Assembly: GCF_017908035.1 (NCBI RefSeq)
Contig: NZ_JAEQMU010000001.1
Coordinates: 62,001 to 126,000 of the forward strand
Reading direction: 5' to 3'
Source of the DNA: Sphingobacterium tabacisoli
GTDB lineage: Bacteria > Bacteroidota > Bacteroidia > Sphingobacteriales > Sphingobacteriaceae
DNA length: 64,000 nucleotides
A model generated the notes under the pieces. It saw nothing but the letters and a program-made list of their open reading frames with translations, searched no databases and had not been told where the DNA came from. Positions within the stretch are counted from its first letter, which is position 1. Every line of letters starts with the position of its first letter. Positions 56,014 through 64,000 of the stretch are shown one piece after another. Made by a program: the position numbers and the translations under genes.

Positions 56014-56527
56014 CAAAGAAGACACCGGTACAACAAGATGCTAGAGATGGCGTACTTCGGTACGCCTTATTAGGGCTTGCCCCAAGCGCGACCCAATAAA
56101 CTTCTAAGCAACACACAACGATCAGCCTAGCCCAACCCAAGCGCGACCCTAGGATAAGCCTAGCTTCACACAAGAAGAACCCAAGGTAGATACAAGGACA
56201 GGCCTAGCTAGACCCAACGATTAGACTTCGACGAGACTATCTATATACGGCTTATACACAACAAACAGACAAGAAGCAAACAACAAAGCAACAAGACAGC
56301 TTTAGGGATTTTTTAGTTATATCCGGTCCAACGCACTATTTTTCATAATCGGATGCACTTCCTTTTTCTTCCTAATTCATCTTATTCCTTCCTAATCCTT
56401 CGCAAGGGTTTGGTAGCCATTGTTTTATAGGTTTTTGTTTAAACCTTTGTCATGTAATCGATGACGGAAGGCGCCCCGGAACAGCATTACACAAACAGAT
56501 TTTTTAATAAAATTAAATTTAACAGAA
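56014..56527. repeat. Repeat-rich spacer with clustered CTAG sites
   Basis: A gene-free stretch of 510 bases. The segment CCCAAGCGCGACCC occurs twice (about 56080-56094 and 56137-56151), and CTAG occurs five times within about 110 bases. The strand is very C/A-rich and T/G-poor from 56080 to 56310. No promoter consensus is evident; it must hold the start of the following cassette. Confidence 0.5.
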
Positions 56528-57115
56528 ATGGCAAAGTCAAGAGACAACGTAGTGATGCAGGGAGCATCAGGAAAAATCGGAAGAAACCTAGTGTTTCGTC
56601 AAAAAGGTGATCAGACGATCATCGCGAAGACACCGCGTAAAGTAACCGGCCGCATCGCGACCGAAAAGCAAAAAGCGGTGCAGATTAGATTTTACGATGC
56701 ATCGCAATATGCAAAGCGTGCAATGCTCGATCCCTTATTAAAAGAGGCATATGCCGCGAAGGCAAACATCAATCAAAGTGCGTACAATGTCGCGTTTAAG
56801 GATCACTTTAACGATCCCGAAGTACGCAGATTGGACGATCGGGCCTACAAAGGAGAAATCGGAGATATCATAAATATTAATATTAAAGATATCATGAAGG
56901 TAACAGAAGTCAGTGTGGAGATTCTGGATCAAAGTAACACACCCGTAGAATCAGGATTGGCAATACCTACCGATAGTTCCAATTCAGAGTGGACCTATAC
57001 AGCCACAGCGGCAAATGTTGATTATGTAAATGCAAAGTTTAACATCACGATGCTCGATACACCAAAGAAAATTACGACGGTGCAAAAGGCATATGGTGAA
57101 GACATGAATCCGTAA
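56528..57115 (+). CDS. Conserved 195-residue protein, possible structural subunit
   Basis: Begins with a Gly-rich beta motif (VMQGASGKIGRNLVFRQKGD), a lysine/threonine-rich strand (IIAKTPRKVTG), a helical middle part and a beta-rich C-terminus. I have the impression of a family seen in other Bacteroidota with the same N-terminal motif, but cannot name a domain. There is no signal peptide. It heads a cassette of holin-like, endolysin-like and spanin-like genes, so a phage-type structural protein is one possibility. Terminator-like hairpin follows at 57131. Confidence 0.6.
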   Translation: MAKSRDNVVMQGASGKIGRNLVFRQKGDQTIIAKTPRKVTGRIATEKQKAVQIRFYDASQYAKRAMLDPLLKEAYAAKANINQSAYNVAFKDHFNDPEVRRLDDRAYKGEIGDIININIKDIMKVTEVSVEILDQSNTPVESGLAIPTDSSNSEWTYTATAANVDYVNAKFNITMLDTPKKITTVQKAYGEDMNP

Positions 57116-57130
57116 TTAAGCCGTAAAAAC

Positions 57131-57158
57131 AGGGGCGGAGCTAGACTCCGTCCCTTTA
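57131..57158 (+). terminator. Hairpin after the 195-residue protein gene
   Basis: AGGGGCGGAG pairs with CTCCGTCCCT (57131-57140 and 57146-57155, one G-U pair, 5-base loop), followed by TTTATAACC. Three copies of ATAACCTT follow at once. Confidence 0.75.
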
Positions 57159-57214
57159 TAACCTTATAACAGTCATAACCTTCATAACCTTCTCAACCCT
57201 ATAAACAAAATATC

Positions 57215-57601
57215 ATGCAAACAATAACAATCAATCCCTCATGGCTGGCCCAGGGCTGGTCAGAGGAACTAACACTCAAGCAAAAGCTATTCTTCGGCTT
57301 TTTATTTTTGGTCATCGCTTGGGTTATGGTCTCTACCGTATTGCAGCTGCTCGATCCCGCTATAGGCATACTCGATTTCGGGATATTTACCGTTGCGGTC
57401 TTTGGACTGCTCGTAGGTTGGCTGGCAATTTATATCAGTATATGGTTACAGGAGCTACTATGGCATCCCTTTAAATATTTTCGTAAACAGTTTAGTCAAC
57501 ATTTTAACCAACTAACATCATGGCAACAATCTATTCTTTATTTCTCGGTTTTCTTTTTACTGCTGTATGCAGTGTTAATGGCGATGGTAGTAGTGTTTTA
57601 G
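57215..57601 (+). CDS. Three-TM membrane protein, holin-like
   Basis: A 128-residue protein with three hydrophobic segments: LFFGFLFLVIAWVMVSTVLQ (about 26-45), IFTVAVFGLLVGWLAIYISI (about 57-76) and YFSVFFLLLYAVLMAMVVVF (about 109-128). A charged loop lies between the second and third. The layout is that of a class I holin. Identity is inferred from topology and from the peptidoglycan-hydrolase and spanin-like genes downstream, not from a family match. Confidence 0.6.
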   Translation: MQTITINPSWLAQGWSEELTLKQKLFFGFLFLVIAWVMVSTVLQLLDPAIGILDFGIFTVAVFGLLVGWLAIYISIWLQELLWHPFKYFRKQFSQHFNQLTSWQQSILYFSVFFLLLYAVLMAMVVVF

Positions 57602-58005
57602 TTTTTTCCGCACACTCCCACCCGTCATCTCGATTGGAGCATAGCGGAATAGAGAGATCTAAACACTTTACAGGTATTAATCTTCTCGCTCAAGCCGCGA
57701 GTGGCTCGTGCTTTTTTCCGCAAAAAGTACGCAAAACCGTAACGGAGTGGAGCTCAGCGAAGCTAAACTCACTAGGTTCAAACAGTTTGATTTTCTTAAC
57801 GAGATCACCATTTAAATTTTTAACGGTTTCGCAACCTAGGCCATCTTATTCGGTTGTTGCTAGTAGTTCCATACAATCGGGATTAATGTCGCCTGTGAAG
57901 ATTCTGACAATAGCAATGGGAGGCACTAACGTACGGTCAGAATGTTCGAGCGACGATTTTTGCTTCTTTTTGGGAAAAAGAAGGAGCCCGTCTGGCGATG
58001 AAGAC
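57602..58005. other. Non-coding interval with dispersed-repeat sequences
   Basis: The hydrolase frame is open through here from 57520, but the codons are not protein-like and overlap the holin-like gene. GTCATCTCGATTGGAGCATA (57624-57643), continuing to 57660, matches the common Bacteroidota intergenic repeat that ends in AGAGAGATCT. A 9-bp stem CTTCTTTTT-GGG-AAAAAGAAG lies at 57963-57983, just before the hydrolase start. Confidence 0.6.
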
Positions 58006-58458
58006 ATGAAGATTAAAGATGATAAGATTCTTTTTGCTAGCATTCGTCAATCAATAATAGTTATTGCTTCAAAAGAACTAGGCACCCGCGAAGCCACGGG
58101 CAATAACGACGGCCCTCGTGTCGAGGAATATCTTCGCTACACCAATCTCGGTAAAGGCTATGACTGGTGCGCGGCTTTCGTATCTTGGAGCTATGGCCAG
58201 GCCGGATTGGATCTTCCACGTAACCCATGGTCTCCCGCGTTATTTCCCAAAGCAAGACAGATTAGGAAAGACCAATGTCGATCAGCAGATGTATTCGGAA
58301 TTTATGGTTCGGCCGTCAAACGAATCATCCATGTAGGACTGGTTAAAGAAAAACAAGGCCAGTATCTCGTGACAATAGAAGGTAATAGCAACAATCGTGT
58401 CGAATCCCGGCGTAGACATTTGAAGTCAATTTATGCAATAGCCGATTGGGTTGAGTGA
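58006..58458 (+). CDS. CHAP/NlpC-like peptidoglycan hydrolase without signal peptide
   Basis: A 150-residue cysteine hydrolase from the ATG at 58006. The catalytic layout is Cys55 in YDWCAAFVSWSY, His108 in RIIHVGLV and a polar residue in VTIEGNSN (Glu124/Asn126), as in CHAP and NlpC/P60 amidases and endopeptidases. The start RESL-like GTREATGNND segment also fits TIGR02594-type proteins. There is no signal peptide, so release would need a holin, as for phage endolysins. Confidence 0.75.
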   Translation: MKIKDDKILFASIRQSIIVIASKELGTREATGNNDGPRVEEYLRYTNLGKGYDWCAAFVSWSYGQAGLDLPRNPWSPALFPKARQIRKDQCRSADVFGIYGSAVKRIIHVGLVKEKQGQYLVTIEGNSNNRVESRRRHLKSIYAIADWVE

Positions 58459-58838
58459 AGTTATGAGGTTAAGAAAGCCTGTCCCGAACATCGGGATTAT
58501 AGAAAACTAAAGAGTTTACAATTAAGGAACCCGTGCAATAATCACTTTTTAAAGACGACCTATTAGCATATGGAGGTCAAGGCCGTAAAGCTGCCTGTTG
58601 TATTTCCTTGCATTTTGCAATGGATAAGGATTTCCAGTCCAAGGGACACAAGGGGATGGCGGACCTTGGAAACCGCCTTAGTAGCTTTACGAAGCCGTAC
58701 TGAACATAGGCTAAACAGTCTTGACTTTTTCGTTCTTTTTGGTCAAGCAAAACCCTGGAAGAGGCTCTTGAATGCCATTGAAAAGCAATTTGTTTATGAA
58801 AAAAGAACTAAGAATTCTGGCATAGAAGACAACAAAAC
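58459..58838. other. Non-coding interval with repeat fragments
   Basis: It contains the short palindrome TCCCGA-ACA-TCGGGA (58482-58496), a type common in intergenic regions of this group. A 90-codon ORF at 58570-58842 overlaps the next start by four bases; its sequence is not protein-like and includes repeat-like runs, so I do not call it. Confidence 0.5.
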
Positions 58839-59327
58839 ATGAATATTATGGAAATAAAGAATACGGTATCACAAATTTACTTCAGGATCAATGTTTTATC
58901 GATCCTTCTCTGCATCATTCTCAGTTGCCGTACGGCAAAGGAAAAAAGCGAACTGCTACGTATGAACACAAAGGCACAAAGCGTGTCCAGGACAAATACC
59001 TCATGGATGCAGCTCAATAGACAGGATAGCACATACCGCTACTGGCACTATACAGGCGACAGTATATTCTTCTTTCATCCTGATAGAGGCTTGTGGAGCC
59101 GCTCAGGACAGTTTACCTATATCGAGCAAAAAAGCTCCGATGCAAAGGATGAAAAAATGGTATTCCAACAGGATAGTCTCAGGACTGTTAAAGCTGAGTC
59201 ACAGCTGGATACCTACTATCGATCGGAATCACACTTCTTAAAACAATGGCCTTGGATCCTGCTGTTAGGTGTATTAGTAGCGACATGTTGGATGGTTATA
59301 AAAGTAAAGAAGGCAGGGCGCATCTAA
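58839..59327 (+). CDS. Lipoprotein with C-terminal TM segment, unimolecular-spanin-like
   Basis: A 162-residue protein with a hydrophobic N-terminus and candidate lipobox at Cys30 (IILSC), a polar middle part of about 105 residues, a single C-terminal membrane helix (WILLLGVLVATCWMVI, about 139-154) and a basic tail. An outer-membrane lipid anchor plus an inner-membrane C-terminal helix is the layout of unimolecular spanins, which fuse the two membranes at the last step of phage lysis. The adjacent hydrolase and holin-like genes support this, but no sequence match was established. ATGs at 58839 and 58848 are possible. Confidence 0.6.
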   Translation: MNIMEIKNTVSQIYFRINVLSILLCIILSCRTAKEKSELLRMNTKAQSVSRTNTSWMQLNRQDSTYRYWHYTGDSIFFFHPDRGLWSRSGQFTYIEQKSSDAKDEKMVFQQDSLRTVKAESQLDTYYRSESHFLKQWPWILLLGVLVATCWMVIKVKKAGRI

Positions 59328-59609
59328 TCGTTTTTTTATTGGGATCCGATTTTTTCTACAGGTTCATTAGTAGATGCACGTAGCTTCTTTTAGAGCTTGT
59401 AGTATTCGTGAAAGGTGATGTTCAAATGGATAGAACACACCAAAAAGGTTTGATGTAAGTTTTGCCCTCTCTTATAGTTTGTTATCTAAAAAATAGTTTG
59501 TAATGAATCTGTCATATTTTGCCATTTTAACTTTTGACTATTTTACTATTAAGGTCTAAGACTTAATATTGTGTTTCACAATGACTGATAGGTTATTGAT
59601 CAGTCTGAT
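59328..59609. other. Intergenic region with nested palindromes
   Basis: AT-rich spacer. ATTGTG-TTT-CACAAT (about 59569-59583) and GACTGAT-N9-ATCAGTC (59583-59605) are adjacent inverted repeats, possibly operators of the lost HAD gene. No ORF is supported. Confidence 0.4.
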
Positions 59610-59976
59610 AGAATTATTCGAGAAAATATGGGAAATAGTCTAAAAAAAATATCTCCGAACGGTTTTGAGCGATTTTGATCTGTCAGGTTATTTTGAACAG
59701 GTGATAGAATCTGCTGGGGTAGGCATACGCAAACCTGATCCCGGTATTTTTCAGCTTGCAGTAGATTTTTTAAAATTCCCTGAGCGCGATATTCTTGTAA
59801 TCGGCGATTCCTATCATAAGGATATTGTTCCGGGAAATACGTTTGGATGTCGAACGCTGTGGATCAAAGGGAAGCTCTGGGGAGAAGAGACGCATCTAGC
59901 GGATGAGTCGGCAGCTGGTTTTAGCGTTCGAAGTTTTAAAGAGGCCAGTGATCTGATCCAGCGGCTAACGGTGTAA
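59610..59976 (+). pseudogene. 5'-truncated, frameshifted HAD hydrolase
   Basis: From about 59665 the frame encodes the C-terminal half of a HAD phosphatase: SDFDLSGYFEQVIES, GIRKPDPGIF with the motif-III Lys, and the motif-IV acid in VIGDSYHKDI. The N-terminal DxD nucleophile motif is absent. Upstream, GNSLKKI in another frame looks like the preceding segment, broken at an A-run near 59643. The catalytic Asp is therefore lost and the gene is inactive. Confidence 0.7.
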
Positions 59977-60006
59977 CTTAGGGGATTACTTAAATATAAA
60001 TATTTG

Positions 60007-60918
60007 ATGAAGACTGCAACATTGTCGACGCTTACGCTAGAAGAAATTGTAGCGGTGCAGGCCGAAAAGCAATTGGACGATGATATCTTTGTGTTTGAGA
60101 TTATGCACAATGAAATAGTGGAACTGCGTATGAACTATCCTTGTAAGGGTAACTTTGTGACGACGATGTTGGTTATGGCAGGGACAGCCCAGGTGAAGGT
60201 TGATTTTGAGACTGCAACTTTGGAAGCGGGAAGTCTCATCAGTACTTTTCCCAATAATATTATTGAATTCCAGACGCTATCATTGGATTGCCATATTATA
60301 GGTATTCTGCAATCAGTAGAAAGTATGGCTAAAGTGGAGATGCGTATGGATGCTGAAGATAGTCTCGTATTTTTGTCCGACAGCTATTCTAAATTTATGC
60401 AGCTGGATGAGGAAATATTTGCTGCTGCTATTCATATTTTGAAACGTCTAGCCAAGATCAATGTTAATGGTATGGACAAGTATTATTCGACAGAGATCAT
60501 ATGGAAATATGTGACACTATTTTTTTATGAACTAGCCACCTTTGCCAAAAGAAGTTATAAGCAGTACAAGACTCCGGTGTCAAACTCCCCACGGAAAGAG
60601 GATCTTGCAATTCGATTTGTAGGCATAGTTGCTAAAGATTTTCGGATACAGCGCGAAGTGAATTATTATGCAGATCAGTTGCATGTCTCCCGTAAACATC
60701 TGACTCGTATTATCAAGACCGTGTATGGACTCACGCCGAAGCAGATTATCGATGGAAAGGTCATTGCAGAAGCAAAGGTGCTTCTGCAGAAGAATGAGTT
60801 GAATATTAAAGAAATCATGCGCGAATTGTCCTTTGAGGATCAGCCTACATTCAGCAAATTTTTTAAAAAAAACACGGGTTTTTCTCCGTTGATATATAGA
60901 CGTCATATTGACAACTGA
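60007..60918 (+). CDS. AraC-family transcriptional regulator
   Basis: A 303-residue regulator from the ATG at 60007. The first 180 residues are a cupin-like sensing part; the C-terminal 100 residues carry the AraC double helix-turn-helix (YYADQLHVSRKHLTRIIKT and LSFEDQPTFSKFFKKNTGF). It is immediately upstream of, and in the same direction as, the RND efflux genes. AraC proteins in this position usually activate the pump operon. Confidence 0.9.
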   Translation: MKTATLSTLTLEEIVAVQAEKQLDDDIFVFEIMHNEIVELRMNYPCKGNFVTTMLVMAGTAQVKVDFETATLEAGSLISTFPNNIIEFQTLSLDCHIIGILQSVESMAKVEMRMDAEDSLVFLSDSYSKFMQLDEEIFAAAIHILKRLAKINVNGMDKYYSTEIIWKYVTLFFYELATFAKRSYKQYKTPVSNSPRKEDLAIRFVGIVAKDFRIQREVNYYADQLHVSRKHLTRIIKTVYGLTPKQIIDGKVIAEAKVLLQKNELNIKEIMRELSFEDQPTFSKFFKKNTGFSPLIYRRHIDN

Positions 60919-61145
60919 AACGAAATTGATTGATATACAGTTTCTTGTTTTGTTTGACGGTTTTGTCAACTGTTACTATTTATCCCTTAAAGAGGTGTGA
61001 CCATCTGTTTAAGTTTACCTTTCCCTTAACTATCTTCATAAAGAGTCTTTTAGGCAATTTATTGCATCTTTTAGCATTTTCTCCGATGTTGTTCTGGCCT
61101 ACCTTTGACAGGTTTAAAACTGATAAAAGCTTTTTTGCAGACAAC

Positions 61146-62324
61146 ATGAAAAATTTAATGAAGGTAAAGCAAACTTTTTTTTCGCAATCGTCCATCTTGG
61201 TAACGGGAATGCTAGTGTTCCTTTCATCCTGTGGAAATAATCAGCAACAAGCTGAAATCCCGCCTGCTGAAGTGCCGGTGGAACAAGTAAAGGAAGGTCT
61301 AGGGCTTAGTAGAAGGGAGTATCCAGCAAGCATACAAGGCGTGTCTGATGTTGAGATCCGACCTCAGGTGTCGGGATATCTCCATAAGATATTGGTTGAT
61401 GAAGGTGCATATGTGCAGGCAGGCCAGAGCCTTTTTAAAATCGACGACCGCGTTTATATGGAACAGTACAATACGGCTAAAGCGGCGATATTGGTCGCTA
61501 AAGCAAATCAGAAAACAGCCAAAATTGACCTCGATCGAAAAATGGAAATGGTGCGGGAAGGGATTGTATCTGATTTGCAATTGCACCAGGCGCAAGCGAG
61601 TTATGATGCTGCTGCCGCCGCACTTGCGCAGGCCGAGGCAGCAGCACAGTCTGCTAAGATAAACTATGACTTCTGTACAATAAAAGCACCAGTGAGCGGC
61701 TATCTAGGGCGTATTCCGTACCGCTTAGGTAGTTTGATCGGAATGAGTAGTGTAGAACCATTGACGGTCGTGTCGGATGCACGGCAGATCAATGTGTATT
61801 TCAATATGAGTGAGATTGATTTTATTCAATTTCAGGAAAAACATGCAGGTAGCTCGGTACAGGAAAAACTGAAACATGCTGCACCTGTCGATCTTATGGT
61901 GGCTAATGGTAGCGTCTATCCGCATAAAGGGCGTATTGATGCGGTGGAAGGTCGTTTTAACGAGACGACGGGGTCGGTTACTTTCCGTGCCAAATTTGAT
62001 AATCAGCAAGGTGCCTTGCGGGCAGGAAATACAGGCAAGATCGTAATCGAGCAACAGTACGACAAAGTACTATTGATTCCTATTGCGTCGACAATGAGTA
62101 TCCAAGATAAAATATATGTTTTTGGTGTGGAAAAGGATAATAAAGTAGTCCAAAAAGGAATATCCGTCCTCGGTAAATCGGGAACGAATTATATGGTTTC
62201 ATCCGGCATTAGCGCAGGTGATCGATATATCACAGCAGGATTTGAAAGGTTGCAACCTGGTATGACCGTATTACCTCAGCAAACGAAGGTAGATCAGGTA
62301 AATGCACAATTACAGGGCCGTTAA
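61146..62324 (+). CDS. RND efflux periplasmic adaptor (AcrA/MexA-like)
   Basis: A 392-residue membrane-fusion lipoprotein from the ATG at 61146, with lipobox FLSSC. It shows the biotinyl-lipoyl halves (VSGYLHKILVDEGAYVQAGQ and IKAPVSGYLGRI), a long coiled-coil hairpin between them and the beta-barrel and membrane-proximal domains. An upstream extension of the frame to 60930 overlaps an unlikely hydrophobic stretch. A perfect -7 box TACCTTTG (61100-61107) precedes the start. It links the RND pump to an outer-membrane channel. Confidence 0.94.
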   Translation: MKNLMKVKQTFFSQSSILVTGMLVFLSSCGNNQQQAEIPPAEVPVEQVKEGLGLSRREYPASIQGVSDVEIRPQVSGYLHKILVDEGAYVQAGQSLFKIDDRVYMEQYNTAKAAILVAKANQKTAKIDLDRKMEMVREGIVSDLQLHQAQASYDAAAAALAQAEAAAQSAKINYDFCTIKAPVSGYLGRIPYRLGSLIGMSSVEPLTVVSDARQINVYFNMSEIDFIQFQEKHAGSSVQEKLKHAAPVDLMVANGSVYPHKGRIDAVEGRFNETTGSVTFRAKFDNQQGALRAGNTGKIVIEQQYDKVLLIPIASTMSIQDKIYVFGVEKDNKVVQKGISVLGKSGTNYMVSSGISAGDRYITAGFERLQPGMTVLPQQTKVDQVNAQLQGR

Positions 62325-62336
62325 AATCAGGAATAC

Positions 62337-64000
62337 ATGTTAAAAAAGATTATTAAAAGGCCTGTACTCGCTACGGTCATATCCATATTATTGGTTATAT
62401 TAGGGGTGGTAGGTATAAATTCACTACCGATCACCTCATTTCCGGATATCGCTCCTCCCAGTGTATCGGTGACAGCGGTGTATCCCGGGGCAAGCGCCGA
62501 AGTCATCGCGCGATCGGTAGCTCCGCCCTTGGAGAATGCCATCAATGGAGTCGAGGATATGGATTATATCACCTCGACCTCAAGTAATGGCAACCTGATG
62601 CTGAGTGTTATTTTTAAGCTGGGCACAGATCCAGATCAGGCTGCCGTTAACGTGCAGAACCGTGTCGCACAGGCGACGAGTCAACTGCCGGCAGAGGTAA
62701 ATCAGATCGGGGTGACTACCATGAAAAGACAGAATAGTATCTTGGCCATGGTATCGTTTTATAGTGAGGATGGTGAGGTTGATGACCTATTCATCGAAAA
62801 TTATGCGAAGATCAACGTGGTACCCGAACTGAAACGTATCAAGGGGGTAGGAGATGCTATGATATTTGGTAATAAAGATTATTCGATGCGGGTATGGTTG
62901 GATCCTGAACGGATGGCTTCGTACAATATCAGCCCGCAAGAAGTGGGAGCAGCGATCCAGGCGCAGAATATTGAGGCCGCTCCGGGACGTTTTGGTGAGC
63001 GTAGCAAGGAAGCTATTGACTACGTGATCCGTTATAAAGGAAAATACAGTGAACCGTCTGAATATGAGGAAATCCTCTTGCGTGCCAATAGTGACGGCAG
63101 TGCGTTGCGCTTGAGAGATGTAGCAAAAGTTGAGTTTGGTTCCTACGATTATGGGATATCGACCTTGTACAATGGCAAGCAGGGGGTCATGGTAGCGATT
63201 TTTCAAACGGCAGGATCCAATGCCAATGAGATCGAGATCGCCATGCGCAAGCGCTTGGAAGAGCTTGCTAGTTCTTTCCCTAGTGGGGTGAAATATGATG
63301 TCATGCACAGTTCAAAGGAGTCGCTGGATCAGTCTATTGATCAAGTCATCACAACCTTGATCGAAGCATTTATCCTCGTGTTTCTTGTCGTATTCATTTT
63401 TTTGCAGGATTTCCGATCGACATTGATCCCGGCCATTGCTGTGCCGGTGTCTATTGTAGGTACATTTTTCTTCATGCAGTTGTTTGGCTTTTCTATCAAC
63501 TTGTTGACACTGTTTGCATTGGTACTGGCGATTGGTATCGTGGTGGATGATGCTATCGTGGTCGTCGAGGCGGTGCATGCCAAGATGGAAAAAAGAAGAC
63601 TCAACGCACGTGCAGCTACGATGTCAGCTATGAGTGAGATTACAGGGGCAATCATCTCTATCACGCTGGTGATGTCCGCAGTATTCGTGCCAGTGGGTTT
63701 TATGGAGGGACCTACAGGGGTGTTCTACCAGCAATTTGCATTAACTCTAGCGATCGCTATTGTGATATCTGCCGTGAATGCACTGACGCTAAGCCCGGCA
63801 CTGTGTGCTATACTATTGAAACAGCACGATAAGCATCAGGATGATAAGCACAAGAAAATGAGCTTCAAAGAGCGCTTCTTTACTGGATTTAATGCTGCCT
63901 TTGATCGGATGACTTTCCGTTATGGGCGTTCTGTGCTTTTTTTGATCAAGCGTAAGTCTGTGGCATTTATTGGACTGGGAGCTATCGTAGCGTTGTGTGC
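62337..64000 (+). CDS. RND efflux pump inner-membrane subunit (AcrB-like), 3' end outside window
   Basis: Starts at the ATG at 62337 and stays open to the end of the window (554 codons). It shows the HAE1 pump pattern: first TM helix (VISILLVILGVVGINSLPI), the SFPDIAPPSVSVTAVYPGAS segment, porter domains, and the TM4 proton-relay motif GIVVDDAIVVVEAVH with adjacent Asp residues. SAVNALTLSPALCA follows. It is 12 bases after the adaptor gene. The substrate range cannot be read; drug and detergent export is usual for the family. Confidence 0.95.
   Translation, partial: MLKKIIKRPVLATVISILLVILGVVGINSLPITSFPDIAPPSVSVTAVYPGASAEVIARSVAPPLENAINGVEDMDYITSTSSNGNLMLSVIFKLGTDPDQAAVNVQNRVAQATSQLPAEVNQIGVTTMKRQNSILAMVSFYSEDGEVDDLFIENYAKINVVPELKRIKGVGDAMIFGNKDYSMRVWLDPERMASYNISPQEVGAAIQAQNIEAAPGRFGERSKEAIDYVIRYKGKYSEPSEYEEILLRANSDGSALRLRDVAKVEFGSYDYGISTLYNGKQGVMVAIFQTAGSNANEIEIAMRKRLEELASSFPSGVKYDVMHSSKESLDQSIDQVITTLIEAFILVFLVVFIFLQDFRSTLIPAIAVPVSIVGTFFFMQLFGFSINLLTLFALVLAIGIVVDDAIVVVEAVHAKMEKRRLNARAATMSAMSEITGAIISITLVMSAVFVPVGFMEGPTGVFYQQFALTLAIAIVISAVNALTLSPALCAILLKQHDKHQDDKHKKMSFKERFFTGFNAAFDRMTFRYGRSVLFLIKRKSVAFIGLGAIVALC

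Noticed and set aside
55916..56173. Minus-strand 85-codon ORF opposite the HTH gene and spacer
   Set aside because: Half of it is the antisense of a better-supported gene and the rest is repeat sequence.
57520..58005. N-terminal extension of the CHAP-like hydrolase frame
   Set aside because: It overlaps the holin-like gene and runs through dispersed-repeat DNA; the recognisable protein begins at the ATG at 58006.
58570..58842. 90-codon ORF overlapping the spanin-like gene start
   Set aside because: Arg/Leu-rich, no domain, and lies in repeat-like sequence; the four-base overlap is probably chance.
60930..61145. Upstream extension of the RND adaptor frame
   Set aside because: The lipoprotein signal with its lipobox begins at 61146; the extension would place a promoter box and a hydrophobic stretch inside the protein.

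Overview
The window looks like a chromosomal segment of a Bacteroidota species, most likely a Sphingobacteriaceae member such as Sphingobacterium. The evidence is two SusC/SusD pairs, a hybrid two-component regulator, TANNTTTG-type promoter elements, weak Shine-Dalgarno sites and many TPR, LytTR and AraC regulators. The genus is inferred from protein style; no rRNA is present. Both ends cut through genes: a GH43 enzyme on the left and an RND pump on the right.

1-18.2 kb is an L-arabinose locus. It holds a secreted multidomain GH43 enzyme, a SusC/SusD importer and a DUF6055-like protein. A Nudix-type AraR repressor candidate follows on the other strand, then araB, araD, araA, a sodium/solute symporter and a lipoprotein aldose epimerase. 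Together they would cut arabinose from a polymer, import it and feed it into the pentose phosphate pathway. 18.2-24.2 kb is housekeeping-like: DEDD exonuclease, CBS/DUF294 signalling protein, ornithine cyclodeaminase-like enzyme, methyltransferase and DedA protein, with remnants in between. 24.2-25.0 kb holds two decayed minus-strand genes. 25.3-28.5 kb is a TPR-type hybrid sensor/AraC regulator.

28.9-33.1 kb is a minus-strand run of membrane and secreted proteins (WKNG-repeat propeller lipoprotein, TPM-domain protein, DUF4870-like protein), divergent from a TPR/HTH regulator. 35.2-36.5 kb is a graveyard of an AAA ATPase tail and a STAS-like/GHKL ATPase pair. 36.5-40.2 kb is a metal-homeostasis cluster: two COG0523 GTPases, a histidine-poor Fur-family protein and a DUF4625-like lipoprotein, behind a palindrome that overlaps the promoter. 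40.9-44.1 kb carries an Rpn-type nuclease and an unusual fusion of an HTH-like region, a transglutaminase-like domain and a GNAT domain. 44.6-49.9 kb is a thioredoxin/SusC/SusD operon.

50-59.3 kb is the most unusual stretch. A 56-residue peptide gene is followed by an LpxL-like acyltransferase, a LytS-type kinase, a LytTR regulator and an unknown 195-residue protein. After an HTH gene and a repeat-rich spacer comes a cassette of a 195-residue protein, a three-TM holin-like protein, a CHAP/NlpC-like hydrolase without signal peptide and a lipoprotein with a C-terminal TM segment, the architecture of a unimolecular spanin. The window ends with a broken HAD gene, an AraC regulator and an RND efflux operon.

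All domain and family names come from reading motifs by eye; no database search was run. I saw no tRNA, rRNA or CRISPR array.
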